Assembly: GCF_040932435.1 (NCBI RefSeq)
Contig: NZ_JBFQGA010000010.1
Coordinates: 124,001 to 188,000, forward strand
Direction of reading: 5' to 3'
Origin: Kluyvera sp040932435
GTDB lineage: Bacteria > Pseudomonadota > Gammaproteobacteria > Enterobacterales > Enterobacteriaceae
DNA length: 64,000 nucleotides
Part shown: in pieces, positions 32,497 to 41,842 of the stretch
Layout: every line of letters starts with the position of its first letter
Position numbering within the stretch: the stretch's first letter is position 1
Position numbers and translations under genes: made by a program
The notes under the pieces: model-generated
The model's database searches: none
What the model saw: the letters and a program-made list of their open reading frames with translations, nothing else
What the model was told of the DNA's origin: nothing

Positions 32497-35352
32497 TTAC
32501 AGCGCGGCGATGACCGCCTGCTGCTCAATCAGCTTCGCTTTAGCTTGTGCATAACCATCCAGCTTTTCACGCTCTTTGGCAATTACCGCTTCCGGTGCGC
32601 GCGCCACAAAGCCTTCGTTAGACAGCTTGTTCTCGATGCGGCTGATTTCACCTTCGATCTTCGCGACTTCTTTCGCCAGACGCGCCAGCTCATCTTCTTT
32701 GTTGATGAGGCCAGCCATCGGGATCAGCAGCTCGGCGCCGTCGATGATTTTGGTCACGGAAACCGGGCCTTTATCATCAGCAGGTAGCACGGTGATGCTT
32801 TCCAGACGTGCTAGGTTCAGCAGGAAGCTCATGTTGTCATTCACACGGCGCATCGCGTCAGCGCTGCAACCGCGCAGCAGAAGCTCCAACGGTTTGCCTG
32901 GGGCAATGTTCATTTCTGCGCGGATGTTACGCACGGCAACGATCGCCTGCTTCAGCCATTCGGTGTCAGCCAGTGCTGCTTCATCAACCTGAGCGGCATC
33001 GTATTCTGGGAACGGCTGCAGCATGATGGTATCGGCGGTGTTGCCGCAAAGTACCTTCACGCGCTGCCAGATTTCTTCGGTGATGAATGGAATGATTGGG
33101 TGCGCAAGGCGCAGTAAACCTTCCAGAACGGTCACCAGCGTATTGCGGGTGCCGCGCAGTTCCGCTTCAGAGCCACCGGTCATGACCGGTTTAGTCAGCT
33201 CCAAGTACCAGTCGCAGAACTGGTTCCAGGTGAATTCGTACAGGATGCCCGCAGCGATATCGAAGCGGAAGTTATCCAGCGCTTCACGGTACGCTTTGAT
33301 GGTCTGGTTGAACTCAGCCAGAATCCAGCGATCGGCCAGTGATAGGGTCATTTCGCCGCCGTTGAAGCCGCAATCCTGATCTTCGGTGTTCATCAGCACG
33401 AAGCGGCTGGCGTTCCACAGCTTGTTACAGAAGTTACGGTAACCTTCCAGACGCTTCATGTCCCAGTTGATGTCACGGCCGGTAGAGGCCAGCGCTGCCA
33501 GGGTGAAACGCAGAGCATCGGTGCCGTGCGGCTCGATGCCGTCTGGGAACTGTTTCTCGGTACGCTTAGCAATTTTCTCAGCCAACTGCGGCTGCATCAT
33601 GTTGCCGGTACGTTTCTCCAGCAGGTCCGGCAGGGAGATACCGTCGACCATATCCAGTGGGTCAATAACGTTACCCTTGGACTTGGACATCTTCTGGCCT
33701 TCGTCATCACGAATCAGACCGGTCATGTAGATGGTCTTGAACGGGATCTGCGGCTTGCCGTCTTCATCTTTGATGAAGTGCATGGTCATCATGATCATGC
33801 GGGCAATCCAGAAGAAGATGATGTCGAAGCCGGAAACCATCACGCTGGTTGGGTGGAATTGACGCAGCGCGTCGGTGTTTTCCGGCCAGCCGAGGGTCGA
33901 GAAGGTCCACAGCGCGGAGGAGAACCACGTATCCAGAACGTCTTCGTCCTGACGCAGCGCAACGTCGGCGCTAAGGTTGTTTTCCTGTCGCACTTCGTCT
34001 TCGGTACGACCTACGTAGACGTTGCCGTCGTTGTCATACCATGCCGGGATACGGTGACCCCACCACAGCTGACGAGAGATACACCAGTCCTGAATATCGC
34101 GCATCCAAGAGAAGTACATATTTTCGTACTGTTTTGGCACGAACTGGATGTCGCCGTTTTCAACCGCTTCCACCGCCGGTTTCGCCAGCACGTCGGCACG
34201 CACGTACCACTGGTCGGTGAGCATTGGTTCGATAACCACGCCGCCACGGTCGCCGTAAGGCACGGTTAGGTCGTGCGGTTTAATCTCTTCCAGCAGACCC
34301 AGTGCGTCGATGGCTGCGACGATAGCTTTACGGGCGGCAAAGCGCTCCAGATTCTGGAATTCGGCCGGGATCGCGTTGGAGTAAACATCGGACTCTTCGC
34401 CTTTGGTGTCGTAAACTTCCGCGCTTTCGCGGATATCGCCATCAAAGGTCAGAATATTAATCATCGGCAGGGCGTGACGACGACCGACTTCATAGTCGTT
34501 GAAGTCGTGTGCCGGGGTGATTTTCACGCAGCCGGTGCCTTTTTCCATATCGGCGTGTTCATCACCCACGATAGGAATACGGCGGTTAACCAGCGGCAGA
34601 ACAACAAATTTGCCAATCAGATCTTTGTAGCGTGGATCTTCTGGGTTAACGGCGACGCCGGTATCGCCCAGAATGGTTTCTGGACGAGTAGTCGCAACGA
34701 CCAGGTAATCTTTACCGTCTGCGGTTTTCGCGCCGTCAGCCAGCGGATAACGGATGTGCCACATCGAGCCTTTTGACTCGCGGTTTTCCACTTCGAGGTC
34801 AGAAATAGCGGTGCGCAGTTTCGGGTCCCAGTTTACTAGGCGCTTGCCACGGTAAATCAGGTCTTCTTTGTACAGGCGGACAAAGACTTCTTTCACGGCA
34901 TTGGAAAGGCCTTCATCCATAGTGAAACGCTCGCGCTCCCAGTCAACGGAGTTGCCGAGACGACGCATCTGGCGGGTAATAGTGCCGCCAGATTCAGCCT
35001 TCCACTGCCAAATTTTGTCGATAAACGCATCGCGACCGTAGTCGTGACGGGTTTTACCTTCTTCAGCGGCAATCTTACGCTCAACCACCATCTGGGTTGC
35101 AATACCCGCGTGGTCGGTACCGGCCTGCCACAGGGTGTTTTTACCCTGCATGCGCTGGTAGCGAATCATGGTATCCATGATGGTCTGCTGGAAAGCATGA
35201 CCCATATGCAAACTGCCGGTGACGTTCGGCGGCGGGATCATGATGCAGAAGGACTCTTTGCTTTCATCGCCGTTAGGCTTGAAATAGCCCTGCTTTTCCC
35301 AGTGCTCGTAAAGCGGCTGTTCGATATCTTGTGGGTTATATGTCTTTTCCAT
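32497..35352 (-). CDS. valS: Valyl-tRNA synthetase
   Basis: A 951-residue class Ia aminoacyl-tRNA synthetase, the E. coli length. The HIGH-type motif is in PPPNVTGSLHMGHAFQ near residue 42-52 and the KMSKS loop in KMSKSKGN near residue 555. The editing (CP1) domain lies between (GTGCVKITPAHDFNDYEVG). The C-terminal coiled coil, which contacts tRNA, is visible as AKEVAKIEGEISRIENKLSNEGF. Its start overlaps the holC stop by one base. Confidence 0.98.
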   Translation of the reverse strand: MEKTYNPQDIEQPLYEHWEKQGYFKPNGDESKESFCIMIPPPNVTGSLHMGHAFQQTIMDTMIRYQRMQGKNTLWQAGTDHAGIATQMVVERKIAAEEGKTRHDYGRDAFIDKIWQWKAESGGTITRQMRRLGNSVDWERERFTMDEGLSNAVKEVFVRLYKEDLIYRGKRLVNWDPKLRTAISDLEVENRESKGSMWHIRYPLADGAKTADGKDYLVVATTRPETILGDTGVAVNPEDPRYKDLIGKFVVLPLVNRRIPIVGDEHADMEKGTGCVKITPAHDFNDYEVGRRHALPMINILTFDGDIRESAEVYDTKGEESDVYSNAIPAEFQNLERFAARKAIVAAIDALGLLEEIKPHDLTVPYGDRGGVVIEPMLTDQWYVRADVLAKPAVEAVENGDIQFVPKQYENMYFSWMRDIQDWCISRQLWWGHRIPAWYDNDGNVYVGRTEDEVRQENNLSADVALRQDEDVLDTWFSSALWTFSTLGWPENTDALRQFHPTSVMVSGFDIIFFWIARMIMMTMHFIKDEDGKPQIPFKTIYMTGLIRDDEGQKMSKSKGNVIDPLDMVDGISLPDLLEKRTGNMMQPQLAEKIAKRTEKQFPDGIEPHGTDALRFTLAALASTGRDINWDMKRLEGYRNFCNKLWNASRFVLMNTEDQDCGFNGGEMTLSLADRWILAEFNQTIKAYREALDNFRFDIAAGILYEFTWNQFCDWYLELTKPVMTGGSEAELRGTRNTLVTVLEGLLRLAHPIIPFITEEIWQRVKVLCGNTADTIMLQPFPEYDAAQVDEAALADTEWLKQAIVAVRNIRAEMNIAPGKPLELLLRGCSADAMRRVNDNMSFLLNLARLESITVLPADDKGPVSVTKIIDGAELLIPMAGLINKEDELARLAKEVAKIEGEISRIENKLSNEGFVARAPEAVIAKEREKLDGYAQAKAKLIEQQAVIAAL

Positions 35353-35795
35353 TATTTCCAGGTTGCCGTATTCAGGTTAAAACCAGCCACGCGGTAGGCT
35401 TTGTAGCGATCGCGTGCGAGTTGTTTCAGATTTTCTTCGTAAGGGACGAAGTCTACCACTTCTGTGAAAGCGGTGGCAAAATCTACAAGATTGACCCGTA
35501 GACTGATCAGAATGTCCCGCGGGCTGCTGTTGCGTTTGGCAGGCCAAGCAATTTCGACCGGCGCACCGCCGCGTGGGCCTTCTCCCGCCAGATTATGCGG
35601 TACAAAACTTTCCGGTGGACGTGTCCACAGGGCTTCATCTAGGCGAATGGCCTGCTGCTCGTCCTCGCAGGCGATAAGCACGCGCTTGCCGGCGCGCCAA
35701 CGTTCTGCGGCAATTTCACACACTAACTGCTCAACGGCGCTAAGGTCGTCGACGGTGGTGTCGTTGTCCAGAATATAGAACGTTGCATTCTTCAT
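35352..35795 (-). CDS. holC: DNA polymerase III chi subunit
   Basis: A 147-residue chi subunit, which links the clamp-loader (through psi, HolD) to single-strand-binding protein at the replication fork. Conserved sequence includes RWRAGKRVLIACEDEQQA near residue 35 and the C-terminal DRYKAYRVAGFNL. It overlaps valS by one base (TAATG), as in E. coli, so the two are translationally coupled. Confidence 0.95.
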   Translation of the reverse strand: MKNATFYILDNDTTVDDLSAVEQLVCEIAAERWRAGKRVLIACEDEQQAIRLDEALWTRPPESFVPHNLAGEGPRGGAPVEIAWPAKRNSSPRDILISLRVNLVDFATAFTEVVDFVPYEENLKQLARDRYKAYRVAGFNLNTATWK

Positions 35796-35830
35796 AATAT
35801 GGGGCTTCTTGTGATGGATTTAAATGCGAA

Positions 35831-35906
35831 GCCGGATAGCGCTACGCTTATCCGGCCTACGGTTAAATACCCAATGTAGGCCGGATAAGCGTAGCGTCAT
35901 CCGGCA
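35831..35906. repeat. REP pair between pepA and holC
   Basis: GCCGGATAGCGCTACGC..TATCCGGCCTAC and GTAGGCCGGATAAGCG..CATCCGGC, facing units. Confidence 0.88.
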
Positions 35907-35914
35907 TTTCAGCC

Positions 35915-37426
35915 TTACTCTTCGCCGTTAAACCCAGCGCGGTTCAGCAGGAACTGCGACAGCAGGGCAACAGGACGACCGGTTGCGCCTTTAGCCTTGC
36001 CGGAACGCCATGCAGTACCGGCGATATCAAGGTGTGCCCAGTTGTACTTACGGGTAAAGCGCGCCAAGAAGCAGCCTGCGGTGATAGCGCCGCCTGGACG
36101 ACCGCCAATGTTGGCCATATCCGCAAAGTTGGACTCTAACTGCTCTTGATACTCGTCACCCAGCGGCAGACGCCATGCGCGGTCACCGGCTTGTTCGGAC
36201 GCGCCAATGAGCTCATGTGCCAGCGGGTTATGGTTCGACATCAGACCGGTGATGTGATGGCCCAAGGCAATCACGCAGGCGCCGGTCAGCGTCGCGACGT
36301 CGATGACCGCTTCTGGCTCAAAGCGCTCAACGTAGGTTAATACGTCACACAGCACCAGACGGCCTTCAGCATCGGTGTTCAACACTTCAACGGTTTGGCC
36401 GGACATGGTGGTCAGCACGTCGCCTGGACGATAGGCGCGTCCGCCAGGCATGTTTTCACAGCCCGCCAGTACGCCGATGACGTTAATCGGCAACTGAAGC
36501 TCAGCGACCATGCGCATCACGCCGTAAACCGCCGCCGCTCCGCACATGTCGTACTTCATCTCGTCCATGCCTTCGGCAGGTTTGATGGAGATACCGCCGG
36601 AGTCGAAGGTCAGGCCTTTGCCGACCAGCACAATCGGACGAACGTCCTCGGAAGCGACACCTTTATACTCAATGACCGACATCAGAGATTCGTTTTGCGA
36701 ACCATCGCCGACCGCGAGATAGGAGTGCATCCCCAGCTCTTTCATTTGCTGTTCGCCAATGACGCGGGTGATGACATTCTTGCTGTAAGAGTCTGCCAAC
36801 TGGCGCGCCTGGGAGGCGAGGTAAGCGGCGTTACAAATATTTGGCGGCATGTTGCCGAGGTCTTTTGCCGCTTTAATACCGGCGGCAATCGCTAGGCCGT
36901 GCTGAATCGCGCGTTCGCCGCTGGTCAGTTCACGACGGGTTGGCACGTTGAAGACCATTTTACGCAGCGGGCGACGCGGCTCGCTTTTGTTGGTTTTAAG
37001 CTGGTCGAAGCTGTACAGCGTTTCTTTTGCCGTTTCGACGGCCTGACGCACTTTCCAGTAGTTGTTGCGTCCCTTAACGTGCAGTTCGGTCAAGAAGCAG
37101 ACGGCTTCCATGGAGCCGGTATCATTCAGGGTATTAATTGTTTTCTGAATAACCTGCTTATACTGACGCTCATCAAGCTCGCGCTCTTTCCCGCAGCCGA
37201 TAAGCAAGATGCGCTCTGACAACACGTTAGGTACGTGGTGCAGCAATAAGGTCTGCCCCGGTTTGCCTTCTAATTCGCCACGGCGCAGCAGCGCACTGAT
37301 ATAGCCGTCGCTGATTTTATCGAGCTGTTCGGCAATGGGAGAAAGCCGACGTGGTTCGAATACGCCCACGACGATACAGGCACTCCGCTGCTTCTCCGGG
37401 CTACCACTTTTTACACTGAACTCCAT
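35915..37426 (-). CDS. pepA: Leucyl aminopeptidase A / DNA-binding protein PepA
   Basis: A 503-residue M17 aminopeptidase, E. coli length. The signature NTDAEGRL is intact near residue 350, and the two-metal site shows in GKGLTFDSGGISIKP and KYDMCGAAAV. Beyond peptide turnover, PepA binds DNA as an architectural factor in Xer recombination at cer and in carAB regulation. The ATG follows TCAGGAGCGTAG. It diverges from lptF across a 267-bp gap in which I see no gene. Confidence 0.97.
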   Translation of the reverse strand: MEFSVKSGSPEKQRSACIVVGVFEPRRLSPIAEQLDKISDGYISALLRRGELEGKPGQTLLLHHVPNVLSERILLIGCGKERELDERQYKQVIQKTINTLNDTGSMEAVCFLTELHVKGRNNYWKVRQAVETAKETLYSFDQLKTNKSEPRRPLRKMVFNVPTRRELTSGERAIQHGLAIAAGIKAAKDLGNMPPNICNAAYLASQARQLADSYSKNVITRVIGEQQMKELGMHSYLAVGDGSQNESLMSVIEYKGVASEDVRPIVLVGKGLTFDSGGISIKPAEGMDEMKYDMCGAAAVYGVMRMVAELQLPINVIGVLAGCENMPGGRAYRPGDVLTTMSGQTVEVLNTDAEGRLVLCDVLTYVERFEPEAVIDVATLTGACVIALGHHITGLMSNHNPLAHELIGASEQAGDRAWRLPLGDEYQEQLESNFADMANIGGRPGGAITAGCFLARFTRKYNWAHLDIAGTAWRSGKAKGATGRPVALLSQFLLNRAGFNGEE

Positions 37427-37693
37427 GCACTACGCTCCTGAATCTTAAAGACAACGGCGGTGGCTACGGATAGAATTGCAAGCTTACGTAACTCATTTCC
37501 GCTGTTGCGGTGACTTCGTGTTAATCTTAACGTTATTACGGTGTTGGCGCGTCAGAACATTTCCTGAAACGTGAAACCGCTGAGTCATTTAATCTTAGCG
37601 ATGTTTTCGACGACTCAAGAGAATAAATGACGTTTAAGCCATGAAACAAGCTATTTTCCTGCAATAAGACGGGTTTTTACGGGCGTATTTATA

Positions 37694-38794
37694 GTGATAA
37701 TCATACGATATCTGGTGCGGGAGACGCTAAAAAGCCAGCTTGCCATCCTCTTCATTCTACTTCTGATCTTCTTTTGTCAGAAATTGGTGAGGATCCTTGG
37801 CGCAGCGGTTGACGGCGATATCCCGACAAACCTGGTGCTTTCTTTGCTGGGGCTCGGCGTGCCTGAGATGGCGCAGCTTATCCTCCCGCTGAGTCTGTTC
37901 CTAGGTCTATTGATGACGCTGGGCAAGCTGTATACCGAAAGTGAAATTACGGTCATGCACGCGTGTGGCCTAAGTAAAGCGGTACTGATTAAAGCGGCGA
38001 TGGTGCTGGCGCTGTTTACCGGGACTGTCGCGGCGGTGAACGTGATGTGGGCGGGACCGTGGTCGTCTCGTCATCAGGACGAAGTGCTGTCGGAAGCCAA
38101 GGCAAATCCGGGAATGGCAGCCTTAGCGCAAGGGCAATTCCAGCAGTCCAGCGATGGTAACGCGGTGCTGTTTATCGAAGGCGTGAAAGGTGCGAGCTTC
38201 CATGATGTCTTCTTGGCACAGCTTCGTCCAAAAGGCAGCGCGCGTCCTTCGGTGGTGGTTGCAGATACCGGCCAGCTTTCCCAGCTTAAAGATGGCTCCC
38301 AGGTGGTCACCTTAAACCAAGGGACCCGCTTTGAAGGCACCGCGATGCTGCGCGATTTCCGTATTACCGATTTCAAAAACTATAAGGCCGTTATTGGTCA
38401 TCAAACGGTGGCTTCAGACCCGACCGATACCGAGCAAATGAACATGAGCACGCTGTGGAAGACTGACACTAACCGCGCTCGAGCGGAATTGCACTGGCGT
38501 TTCACGCTGGTCGCCACGGTCTTTATTATGGCGCTGATGGTCGTTCCACTGAGCGTGGTTAACCCACGCCAAGGGCGCGTGCTGTCGATGCTGCCTGCCA
38601 TGTTGCTGTATCTGGTGTTCTTCTTGCTGCAGACCTCGCTGAAGTCGAATGCGGGTAAAGGCAAAATTGATCCCGGGTTGTGGATGTGGACCGTGAACGT
38701 GCTCTACTTCGCTTTAGCCGTGGTGTTGAACCTGTGGGATACCATCCCAATGCGCCGTTTCCGCGCCCGTTTCACGCATAGAGGAGCGGTATAA
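37694..38794 (+). CDS. lptF: LPS export permease LptF
   Basis: A 366-residue inner-membrane subunit of the LptB2FGC transporter that extracts LPS and sends it to the outer membrane. The first membrane helix is in IRYLVRETLKSQLAILFILLL and others lie near residues 60, 100, 270, 305 and 335, with a periplasmic beta-jellyroll between. The start is GTG, as in E. coli, giving the known N-terminus MIIIRYLVRE. Its TAA overlaps the lptG ATG by one base. Confidence 0.96.
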   Translation: MIIIRYLVRETLKSQLAILFILLLIFFCQKLVRILGAAVDGDIPTNLVLSLLGLGVPEMAQLILPLSLFLGLLMTLGKLYTESEITVMHACGLSKAVLIKAAMVLALFTGTVAAVNVMWAGPWSSRHQDEVLSEAKANPGMAALAQGQFQQSSDGNAVLFIEGVKGASFHDVFLAQLRPKGSARPSVVVADTGQLSQLKDGSQVVTLNQGTRFEGTAMLRDFRITDFKNYKAVIGHQTVASDPTDTEQMNMSTLWKTDTNRARAELHWRFTLVATVFIMALMVVPLSVVNPRQGRVLSMLPAMLLYLVFFLLQTSLKSNAGKGKIDPGLWMWTVNVLYFALAVVLNLWDTIPMRRFRARFTHRGAV

Positions 38795-39876
38795 TGCAGC
38801 CGTTTGGTGTACTTGACCGCTACATCGGCAAGACCATTTTCACCACCATCATGATGACGCTGTTCATGCTGGTGTCGCTCTCCGGCATCATCAAGTTTGT
38901 CGATCAGCTGAAAAAAGCCGGGCAGGGCAGTTACGACGCGTTGGGCGCGGGGTTATATACCATCCTCAGCGCGCCAAAAGATGTGCAGATTTTCTTCCCA
39001 ATGGCTGCTCTGTTGGGGGCTTTGCTGGGGCTTGGCATGTTGGCTCAGCGCAGCGAGTTGGTGGTTATGCAGGCATCCGGGTTTACCCGCATGCAGGTAG
39101 CCTTGGCCGTGATGAAAACGGCTATCCCGCTGGTGCTGCTGACCATGGCGATGGGGGAATGGGTTGCGCCGCAGGGTGAGCAAATGGCGCGTAACTATCG
39201 TGCCCAGCAGATGTACGGCGGCTCGCTGCTTTCCACACAGCAAGGAATGTGGGCGAAAGATGGTCACAGTTTTGTTTATATCGAACGGGTGAAAGGCAGC
39301 GACGAGCTGGGTGGCGTGAGCATCTATGCGTTTAACGATGAACGTCGTTTGCAGTCCGTGCGTTATGCCGCTAGCGCCAAGTTCGATAATGAACAAAAGG
39401 TGTGGCGACTGTCGCAGGTGGATGAGTCCAACCTGAGCGACCCAAAACAGATTACCGGCACACAAACGGTAAGCGGCACGTGGAAAACCACCCTCACGCC
39501 TGACAAACTTGGCGTGGTGGCGCTGGACCCGGATGCGCTTTCTATTAGCGGCCTGCACAACTACGTTAAATACCTGAAAGCCAGTGGACAAGACTCTGGG
39601 CGCTACCAGCTCAACATGTGGAGCAAGGTCTTCCAGCCGCTCTCCGTGGCGGTGATGATGCTGATGGCGCTATCGTTTATCTTCGGCCCGCTACGTAGCG
39701 TAGCGATGGGTGTGCGCGTGGTGACGGGGATTAGCTTTGGTTTTGTGTTCTACGTCCTCGACCAGATCTTTGGCCCGCTGACGCTGGTATACGGCATCCC
39801 GCCGATTATCGGTGCGTTGCTGCCAAGCGCAAGCTTCTTCCTGATAAGCCTGTGGCTGATGATGCGAAAAGGCTAA
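38794..39876 (+). CDS. lptG: LPS export permease LptG
   Basis: A 360-residue partner of LptF with the same layout: N-terminal helices (TTIMMTLFMLVSLSGIIKFV), a periplasmic jellyroll of about 170 residues, and three C-terminal helices. The coupling-helix segment near QRSELVVMQASG contacts LptB. It is translationally coupled to lptF through the TAATG overlap. Confidence 0.96.
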   Translation: MQPFGVLDRYIGKTIFTTIMMTLFMLVSLSGIIKFVDQLKKAGQGSYDALGAGLYTILSAPKDVQIFFPMAALLGALLGLGMLAQRSELVVMQASGFTRMQVALAVMKTAIPLVLLTMAMGEWVAPQGEQMARNYRAQQMYGGSLLSTQQGMWAKDGHSFVYIERVKGSDELGGVSIYAFNDERRLQSVRYAASAKFDNEQKVWRLSQVDESNLSDPKQITGTQTVSGTWKTTLTPDKLGVVALDPDALSISGLHNYVKYLKASGQDSGRYQLNMWSKVFQPLSVAVMMLMALSFIFGPLRSVAMGVRVVTGISFGFVFYVLDQIFGPLTLVYGIPPIIGALLPSASFFLISLWLMMRKG

Positions 39877-39886
39877 CCCCTCTTGT

Positions 39887-39920
39887 AGCCCGGCCGAGCG
39901 AACGCGACGCCGGGTTTTTT
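39887..39920 (+). terminator. Terminator of lptFG
   Basis: AGCCCGGC ... GCCGGG with a 14-nt loop followed by six T. Confidence 0.85.
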
Positions 39921-39962
39921 ATGCCCGCAATTTCCCCGCCGTTGCACACGCCGCACGAATAC

Positions 39963-40041
39963 GTAGGCCGGATAAGGCGTTCACGCCGCCATCCGGCAGG
40001 TGTGGCAAGATGCCCGATGGCGCTGCGCTTATCGGGCCTAC
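39963..40041. repeat. REP pair between lptG and yjgR
   Basis: GTAGGCCGGATAAGGCG...CCATCCGGC and GCCCGATGGCGCTGCGC..TATCGGGCCTAC, facing units. Confidence 0.85.
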
Positions 40042-40053
40042 GTTCTTCTTTCG

Positions 40054-41556
40054 CTAGCGGCGTCTGCCGCCGAGCAGGCTGCCCAGCATGCCGCGCACGA
40101 TTTGATTCGTTACCTGGCGCACGGCGCTTTTAGCCGCCGTTTGCACCAGCCCGTCGTGCTTACCGCCGCGCGGCCCGGTGGTGCCAAAGATAATGTCTTT
40201 CAGCCCACCCAATATGCCGTCATCGTCTTTTTGCTGCTGGTCTTGCGCTGGCGGCGCATCTGCCTGTCCCGCGCTGTTCTGTACGCCTTTTTGCAGCATC
40301 TCAAACGCCGATTCTCTATCTACCTCATCTTCATATTTGCCGTACAGTGGCGAATTATTAATGAGTACGTTGCGTTCATCGTCGGTAACCGGCCCCATCC
40401 GCGAGCAGGGGGCAATGACCATCGCTCGCTCTACCACCGATGGGCTGCCTTTCTCATCGAGGAAGGAGATTAACGCCTCGCCTGTACCTAGCTCCTGAAT
40501 CGCCTGTTCGGTGTTAAATGCCGGGTTAGCGCGCATTGTCTGCGCTGCGGTTTTCACCGCTTTTTGATCCTTGGGCGTAAAGGCGCGCAGCGCATGCTGC
40601 ACCCGGTTCCCCAACTGCCCCAGCACGACATCGGGAATATCCGCCGGGTTCTGCGAGACAAAGTAGACGCCAACACCTTTTGAGCGAATCAGGCGGATCA
40701 CCTGCTCGATTTTATCCAGCAGTACCTGCGGCGCATCGTTAAACAGCAGGTGTGCTTCGTCGAAGAAGAACACCAGTTTCGGTTTTTCCAGATCGCCCGC
40801 TTCCGGCAGCTGTTCGTATAGTTCGGAGAGCATCCACAGCAGGCTTGCGGCGTACAGCTTTGGCATCTGATAGAGCTTTTCGGCACTGAGGATATTGATG
40901 ATGCCTTTGCCGTTGCTGTCGGTGCGCATCCAGTCTTTGATGTCCAGCATAGGTTCGCCAAAGAAGTGTTCGGCACCTTGCTGCTCCAGCGTGAGCAGGC
41001 CACGCTGAATAGCACCGACGGAGGCGCTGCTGATGTTGCCATACTGGGTTTGGAACGATTTGGCGTTATCGCCGATGTATTGGGTAATGGCACGCAGGTC
41101 TTTAAAATCGAGCAACAGTAGACCCCGATCGTCGGCAATGCGGAAGATGATGTTGAGCACCCCGGACTGCACTTCATTGAGATTAAGCAGACGAGCCAAC
41201 AGCAAAGGCCCGAGGTCCGACACGGTGGCGCGTACCGGATGCCCTCTCTCGCCAAAGATATCCCACAGCACAACCGGATTTGTATGAGGCTCCCAGTCGG
41301 TGACGCCGATTTTACTCAGCCGAGTCTGCAGCTTCTCAGACGCCTGACCTTCACGGGCTATGCCGGTGAGGTCGCCTTTGACATCGGCCATAAATACCGG
41401 CACGCCAATCTCAGAGAACGACTCGGCCAGCTTTTGCAGAGTGACGGTTTTTCCTGTCCCCGTCGCGCCGGTAACCAGCCCATGTCGATTGGCCATTCCG
41501 GGAAGCAAAAACAGCTGCGTGTCTAAGGTGCGTGCAATTAGCAAAGGTGCGCTCAT
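40054..41556 (-). CDS. yjgR: HerA/FtsK-like ATPase YjgR (DUF853)
   Basis: A 500-residue P-loop ATPase matching E. coli YjgR. Walker A is in VTGATGTGKTVTLQK near residue 30, and Walker B in KLVFFFDEAHLLF near residue 265. The C-terminal 70 residues are low-complexity and Gln/Gly-rich (QADAPPAQDQQQKDDDG, GPRGGKHDG), ending LGSLLGGRRR. Its cellular role is unproven; it belongs to the HerA-like translocase clan. It is monocistronic. Confidence 0.93.
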   Translation of the reverse strand: MSAPLLIARTLDTQLFLLPGMANRHGLVTGATGTGKTVTLQKLAESFSEIGVPVFMADVKGDLTGIAREGQASEKLQTRLSKIGVTDWEPHTNPVVLWDIFGERGHPVRATVSDLGPLLLARLLNLNEVQSGVLNIIFRIADDRGLLLLDFKDLRAITQYIGDNAKSFQTQYGNISSASVGAIQRGLLTLEQQGAEHFFGEPMLDIKDWMRTDSNGKGIINILSAEKLYQMPKLYAASLLWMLSELYEQLPEAGDLEKPKLVFFFDEAHLLFNDAPQVLLDKIEQVIRLIRSKGVGVYFVSQNPADIPDVVLGQLGNRVQHALRAFTPKDQKAVKTAAQTMRANPAFNTEQAIQELGTGEALISFLDEKGSPSVVERAMVIAPCSRMGPVTDDERNVLINNSPLYGKYEDEVDRESAFEMLQKGVQNSAGQADAPPAQDQQQKDDDGILGGLKDIIFGTTGPRGGKHDGLVQTAAKSAVRQVTNQIVRGMLGSLLGGRRR

Positions 41557-41691
41557 GGGTCATTCCTCCATTTTCTCTGCGTCGAGTATAGGCAAAACAA
41601 CGACATTGCGACGCAGTAAATTGTCCGTTTTGCGGTGCGTTATCCAGCGAGGGTTGTGCTTTGCATGCGGTTTGCTTTTTTTTGGAAGGCT

Positions 41692-41838
41692 ATGCCCAAA
41701 TTCATTATTAGCGGGAGAAAACAGCTAGTCGAGGATGTTATTGAAGGGGTAGTGTTGTCCCGCGGCTCCACGGCCATTAACTACGGCTGGAGGCTTTTAA
41801 ATCGTGTGGGAGAACCGGCGGCAGAGCACCGCCGGTAG
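41692..41838 (+). pseudogene. Possible remnant of a dihydroxyacetone-kinase (DhaK) gene start
   Basis: A 48-codon frame beginning MPKFIISGRKQLVEDVIEG resembles the N-terminus of ATP-dependent DhaK (pattern F..N.R..LV.DVI.G), after which similarity ends and a stop follows. There is an AAGG ribosome site 5 bp before the ATG. It could equally be a random small frame. It lies in a 286-bp gap between yjgR and ahr, where E. coli carries the idn genes. Low certainty. Confidence 0.35.
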
Positions 41839-41842
41839 CACA

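Noticed and set aside
33526..34269. Long plus-strand frame inside valS
   Set aside because: It is antisense to an intact, highly conserved synthetase.
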